This document shows positions 60,458-64,000 of a stretch of DNA of 64,000 nucleotides, piece by piece. The DNA is from Allokutzneria multivorans (GTDB taxonomy: Bacteria > Actinomycetota > Actinomycetes > Mycobacteriales > Pseudonocardiaceae). The notes under the pieces were generated by a model. The model saw nothing but the letters and a program-made list of their open reading frames with translations, did not search any database and had not been told where the DNA came from. Where the stretch lies: positions 806,001 through 870,000 of the forward strand of contig NZ_BAABAL010000019.1 in NCBI RefSeq assembly GCF_039537405.1, given 5' to 3'. The first letter of the stretch is position 1, and every line of letters begins with the position of its first letter. The translations under genes were made by a program, and so were the position numbers.

Positions 60458-63090
60458 CGGCCCGGACGAACCGAGATCGGGTCGCGCGAGTCACGGACGA
60501 GCGGTCCGCGATCGGCTGCCCGCCAGTCGAGCGCCGCCGGGTCGAGCCGCTGTGCCGCCGAGCGCGCAGCGCCCGCGTCGTACGGTCCGACGTAGGAGCG
60601 GACGGTGTAGTCGCTCGCCGTCCACGGCGCCGAGTTCTTCGCGGGCTCCAACGTGATCGCGAGCTGCTTCTTGCCGGAGGTGAACTTCGCCGGGATCGTG
60701 AAGGTGTCCTGGAGCCAGCGCTGCGAGGCGTTGCCCGTCACCTGGAGCCAGGTTCCGGCCTCCTTGCCGTCCACGAGGACCTTGACCTCCTGGTACGGGC
60801 GGGCGTGGTCGGCGGTGCGGACGAGCTGCACGCCGGTGTTCGCCTGGTCCACCGCGACGGTGAAGCTGACCTTGCCGGTGGTGGAGGTGACCGTGCCCGT
60901 GGCGGCGTCGTGGTCGTCGTCGCCCTCGAAGCTGGAGTTCAGCTTGGCCGTGGTCTCCGACTCCACGCGGTAGGAGTGCTGCTCGCGCTCCTTGGCGTTG
61001 GCGAGGTCGATCCGGTCGGTGTTGCGCAGCGTGGTCTGCGACTTGCCGTACCAGTAGGACGTGGCGCTGTAGTCGGCCGCGACGTCGGCGAGCGGACCGG
61101 ACTCGATGCCGAAGCGGAAGGCACTGCTGAACGGGATCGCGTCCGTCAGCATCAGCCGGTAGGCGCCCGTGCAGTCGAACTGGCAGCCGTCGCCGCCGAC
61201 CTCGTGCGCCGGGTAACCGGCCGCGGGCATGGCGAAGGTGCCGGTGCGGAAGTACCAACCGGACTCGTAGAAGTCCTCCGTGCCGGTGCCGTACTGCAGC
61301 GGCGTGAGCACTCCGTCGGAGTAGATCCGCTCGTCACCCTCCAGGTACAGCCGGGGGACGTCGGTGCCGAGGGGGAGCTTGCCGCGCATCGAGTGCGTCA
61401 TGCCGTAGTACACGCCCCGGCCCGTGGTCTCCACGGCGAGCCAGTCCTTGTCGCGCTCAGCGGCGCCGCTGCGGTGCTTCGCGTGGAAGTAGCCCAGGGA
61501 ACCCTTGGCGCCCAAGCGGTCCGCCACGGTGCTGTCCGGCGCGGAGGTGACCTCGACCGAAGCTCCCTTGACGGTGGTCGAGCTGCTGTTGACGAGCTCG
61601 ACGACCGCGTTGCGCGCGAACGGCATCGGCCACCACGCGGTGTACCAGCCGCCCTCGCCCGGGTCCATGGAGAACATCAGCGACCGCACGTCGAACTCGC
61701 CGAGGCCGGAGCCGAAGAACTCGCCGATCGGGGCGTCCACGGTGGTCACCCCGTCGAAGCTGATCCGCAGGCGCGTCCCGGTCAGCACGGCGTCCGACGC
61801 GGCGACCTGACCGGCGTCGGAGGGGTAGTACGAGGAGCGGCGGCCCTGCCAGGTCTGCTTCTCGACCTTGTAGCCGTGCGCGAGCTCCTCGCCGGGGCGG
61901 TGCGGGCCGGGGTCCATGACGTCGGTGCGCACCCACGAGCCGTCGACGAGACTGTGCACGTCGTAGCGGAACTCGTTGAAGTCCACGTCGGAGGAGACGA
62001 ACTGGTTCCGGACGGTGATCTTCGACTTGCCCGAGGTGAGCGCGGGGGCGATCGCCATGCTCTGCTCGGCCCAGGTCAGCGGGCCGAGGCGGGACTTGTG
62101 CCGCCACTGCCCGGCGAGCACGCCGTCCACCAGCACGTTCGCCAGCTGGTTCTCCACCTCGGGGTCATAGCGCCTGGTCAGCCGCACCCCCGTGTTCTTC
62201 GGGTGCACGGCGACGGTGAAGCTGCTGCCGCCGTCCTTGCCGTAGGCCCTGCCGTCGTCGACGACCGTGGGGCTGGGCACCACCTGGGGCAGTCGCACGC
62301 GCAGCTGGCTGATCTGCGCGGGCCCGGAGAGCTGCGCCACCTTGGCCGCCGCGCCCGCCTGGATGTCCACAGTGGACTTCTGCGTGCTCGCGCCGCGCGC
62401 CTGCGGCTTCGGGTCGGCGAGGCCGGAGGCCCGCAGCCGGGTGATCACGTCGGCCGCCTTGTCCTTCGGGTCGAAGGCGGGCACCCCGTCCGCGTCGGCG
62501 AAGGTGCGGTAGACCACGTGGTGGAACAGCGGGTTGTTCTGCGTCGTGACGCGCATCGACTGCCGGAACGGCATCGGGACCTTGATCACCACGCCGCCGG
62601 AGGTGTCGTCGCGGTTGCCGACCAGCGGCCACACGTACGGCGCGCCGAGCTTGCCGTCCACGACGTCCTGCAGCGGCGCCTTCAGCACGGTCTTGCCGTC
62701 GAGCTCGACCTTGATCCAGCCGGTCTTGGTGACCACGCCCTCGTCACGGGTGAACCAGATCGACTCGATCTCCCCGGCCCCGGCGCGCTCGGCGATCACG
62801 CAGTTGGTCGCGACCGTCCGCAGGCAGGAGTACGTGCCGTTGAAGCCGTCGTTGTTGCGGCCCTCCCGGTCGTAGCTGGAGAACTGCCGCGTCTCGGTGG
62901 CCCCGCGCAGTGCGGCCATGCCGTCGAACTGGCGGTAGGCGGCCCAGCCGAGGGGGCCCTTGTCCCCCGCCGGCGGGGCCGCCGCCTGCGACGACGCCAC
63001 CGGCGCCGTTGCCACTGCCACGGCAGCCGCCGCGATCAAAGCCCAGGCCGCTCGCCAGCGAGCGTGGCCGGGCCGACGGATACCGCGCAC
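60454..63090 (-). CDS. Secreted GH172/DUF2961 glycoside hydrolase-like protein
   Basis: 878 residues. Signal peptide WALIAAAAVAVATAPVASSQ. The N-terminal DUF2961 region includes FSSYDREGRNNDGFNG, GEIESIWFTRD and, further on, QYGTGTEDFYESGWYF, typical of GH172 enzymes such as difructose-anhydride and exo-D-arabinofuranosidases. An inserted and a C-terminal beta-sandwich (DQANTGVQLVRTADHARP-like) resemble carbohydrate-binding modules. Acting on arabinan would fit an actinomycete with arabinogalactan. The GTG at 63090 follows AAGGGGGAG. Exact sugar unknown. Confidence 0.8.
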   Translation of the reverse strand: MRGIRRPGHARWRAAWALIAAAAVAVATAPVASSQAAAPPAGDKGPLGWAAYRQFDGMAALRGATETRQFSSYDREGRNNDGFNGTYSCLRTVATNCVIAERAGAGEIESIWFTRDEGVVTKTGWIKVELDGKTVLKAPLQDVVDGKLGAPYVWPLVGNRDDTSGGVVIKVPMPFRQSMRVTTQNNPLFHHVVYRTFADADGVPAFDPKDKAADVITRLRASGLADPKPQARGASTQKSTVDIQAGAAAKVAQLSGPAQISQLRVRLPQVVPSPTVVDDGRAYGKDGGSSFTVAVHPKNTGVRLTRRYDPEVENQLANVLVDGVLAGQWRHKSRLGPLTWAEQSMAIAPALTSGKSKITVRNQFVSSDVDFNEFRYDVHSLVDGSWVRTDVMDPGPHRPGEELAHGYKVEKQTWQGRRSSYYPSDAGQVAASDAVLTGTRLRISFDGVTTVDAPIGEFFGSGLGEFDVRSLMFSMDPGEGGWYTAWWPMPFARNAVVELVNSSSTTVKGASVEVTSAPDSTVADRLGAKGSLGYFHAKHRSGAAERDKDWLAVETTGRGVYYGMTHSMRGKLPLGTDVPRLYLEGDERIYSDGVLTPLQYGTGTEDFYESGWYFRTGTFAMPAAGYPAHEVGGDGCQFDCTGAYRLMLTDAIPFSSAFRFGIESGPLADVAADYSATSYWYGKSQTTLRNTDRIDLANAKEREQHSYRVESETTAKLNSSFEGDDDHDAATGTVTSTTGKVSFTVAVDQANTGVQLVRTADHARPYQEVKVLVDGKEAGTWLQVTGNASQRWLQDTFTIPAKFTSGKKQLAITLEPAKNSAPWTASDYTVRSYVGPYDAGAARSAAQRLDPAALDWRAADRGPLVRDSRDPISVRPGR
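62365..62377. repeat. Copy of the 13-bp palindrome GTCCACTGTGGAC
   Basis: Perfect copy (read as GTCCACAGTGGAC on the forward strand) inside the GH172-like coding sequence. Confidence 0.8.
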
Positions 63091-63191
63091 GGCTCCCCCT
63101 TGTGTTGCCTGTCCGGAAACTACGTCGCTTATGACGGGGCAACCAGGGGAAGGTTGTCCGGTTTCACGACATTTCACTCAGAAACGAAATG

Positions 63192-63569
63192 TCAGACCGC
63201 GCACTGCACGTGGATCCAGTCCGTGGCATTCCTGTTGTCGATGTTGTCGAAGTCGTAGCTTCTCGCGTAGCGCATGGTCGGGGTACTGCTGTCACCGGGC
63301 TTGCGCCCGTAGTTCCAGCCCCTGAGGTACGCGCGATCGGTAATGTAAAAAGAATTCGCCTTGTCCCACCACTCGTAGGGCAGGTCGTAGACCCCGCAGC
63401 GACGAATGACGTAGCGGTCACCGGTTCCCAGATCGCCGTCGTACAAGCACCCGATCGCGTCATGGGGACAGTCGATCACCGGGACGGCCTGCGCCCCCGT
63501 GACCGTCGTCGCCACACCCGCGACGGTGAACGCGACTACAGCAATGGCTCGCAGCGAACGAAGAGTCAT
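63192..63569 (-). CDS. Small secreted hypothetical protein, 125 residues
   Basis: Signal peptide LRAIAVVAFTVAGVATTVTG followed by a mature domain with four Cys (IDCPHDAIGCLYDG, RRCGVYD, HVQCAV) and many Tyr and Trp residues (YEWWDKANSFYITDRAYLRG cut at YITDRAYLRGW). It resembles actinobacterial secreted peptidase-inhibitor-like or peptidoglycan-binding small proteins, with no firm family. The ATG at 63569 has AAAGG 14 bases upstream. Confidence 0.65.
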   Translation of the reverse strand: MTLRSLRAIAVVAFTVAGVATTVTGAQAVPVIDCPHDAIGCLYDGDLGTGDRYVIRRCGVYDLPYEWWDKANSFYITDRAYLRGWNYGRKPGDSSTPTMRYARSYDFDNIDNRNATDWIHVQCAV

Positions 63570-63760
63570 GTCAGCCCAGACCTTTCTCGCCAAGATTGTT
63601 GCCGCCCTTTCAATTATCAGGACCGCTTCCACGATCCACACAAGGCCGCCATTCGAGTTTCATTCCCGAGTGAATGAGCTTCTCCGCCGAAGCGCCGAAC
63701 CAACGTTTGCTCACGGAATTTCGCGCTGCCGAAGATCCGCATTCGGACTACGATCGAGCC

Positions 63761-64000
63761 GTGACCGAGATTCCCACGCCGCCATTCGCCGACTTCGATT
63801 CCGCCAGACGGTTCCACGGGCTGCTCCAGCTCTTCCTCCGCGAGGTGAAGACCCCCGGCGAGCCGGTGTCGCTGCACGCGTTCCTGCTCACCCACGCGCT
63901 CGCCCGGCACGCGCCACACCCGGCGACCGGCGGCTGCGCCGACTGCGGACCGCCGTACCCCTGCGCGACGGTGCTCACCGTGGCCGCGCTCAGCCGGTTC
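63761..64000 (+). CDS. Hypothetical protein (5' part, cut by window edge)
   Basis: The frame is open from at least 63674; GTG at 63761 (TEIPTPPFADFDSARRFHGL) is the most likely start because homology-like, amphipathic sequence begins there, although ATG at 63674 would add 29 residues. The visible 80 residues end in a Cys/His-rich stretch, GGCADCGPPYPCATV, which may bind zinc or form disulfides. No family recognised. Confidence 0.55.
   Translation, partial: MTEIPTPPFADFDSARRFHGLLQLFLREVKTPGEPVSLHAFLLTHALARHAPHPATGGCADCGPPYPCATVLTVAALSRF

Noticed and set aside
60805..63258. Forward 817-codon open frame opposite the GH172-like gene
   Set aside because: Shadow frame with Val/Arg/Gly-rich low-complexity translation; the reverse frame carries signal peptide and family motifs.

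Overview
The window is a high-GC actinomycete chromosome segment. G/C dominates third codon positions, GTG starts are common, and the gene content is typical of the order: IclR, TetR, ArsR and CsoR regulators, ECF sigma factors, a PucR/CdaR-type regulator, many Sec-secreted proteins and specialised-metabolism genes. A Pseudonocardiaceae-like host (Kutzneria, Allokutzneria or Saccharothrix-type) fits, but this is inference because there is no rRNA or housekeeping marker here. No tRNA, rRNA, CRISPR array or intact insertion sequence was seen. The only candidate mobile-type gene is a DUF222/HNH (13E12-type) gene.

Layout. 1-7.2 kb: truncated acyl carrier protein gene, an IclR regulator divergent from dhaK-dhaL with a perfect inverted repeat between them, an S9 peptidase, a long TetR regulator and a SigJ/ECF41-type sigma factor. 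7.4-13.1 kb: DUF222/HNH gene, then a large single-module NRPS of the epsilon-poly-L-lysine synthetase architecture (A-T-membrane/tandem soluble domains). 13.2-19.3 kb: acyl-CoA synthetase divergent from a PucR/CdaR regulator, an SGNH esterase, an ArsR-SRPBCC pair with a palindromic operator, and small enzymes. 19.3-23.4 kb: a compact class II lanthipeptide operon, consisting of a 57-residue precursor gene too short to stand out, lanM, and a cyclase-fold (squalene-hopene-type repeat) protein gene joined by an ATGA overlap. 23.5-27.2 kb: HTH regulator, secreted sialidase-like protein, MFS exporter.

27.2-34.4 kb: a 2-methylisoborneol-type terpene synthase convergent with its geranyl-diphosphate C-methyltransferase across a strong bidirectional terminator, a MoxR-type AAA+ ATPase with an uncharacterised partner, a vat-vgb pair (streptogramin A acetyltransferase plus streptogramin B lyase), and a decayed hydrolase gene. 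34.4-38.6 kb: copper module (csoR, copZ, a secreted His-rich metal-binding protein, copA) with a CsoR-type operator and an unusual palindromic repeat on both flanks of the copA part. 38.6-50.8 kb: small secreted proteins, an M20 peptidase, an aminoglycoside-nucleotidyltransferase-like gene coupled to a GNAT gene, a PAP2-like membrane protein, a YCII-ECF42 sigma pair, a MetE-like protein, a STAND NTPase with TPRs, and a luciferase-like monooxygenase. 50.8-64 kb: tandem small Cys-rich secreted paralogues, a secreted parallel beta-helix protein, an uncharacterised cassette (APH-like, DUF1399-like, HTH-TPR, YdcF, WbqC), then secreted hydrolases (M1 peptidase, EEP nuclease/phosphatase, GH172-like) and the start of an unknown gene.

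The most interesting parts are the lanthipeptide operon, whose precursor core is not one I recognise, and the poly(amino acid) synthetase, whose hand-read binding-pocket residues look lysine-like. The vat-vgb pair, the repeat flanking the copper locus and a recurrent 13-bp palindrome also deserve a look. Starts were chosen by ribosome-binding sites and family alignment from memory; no database search was possible.
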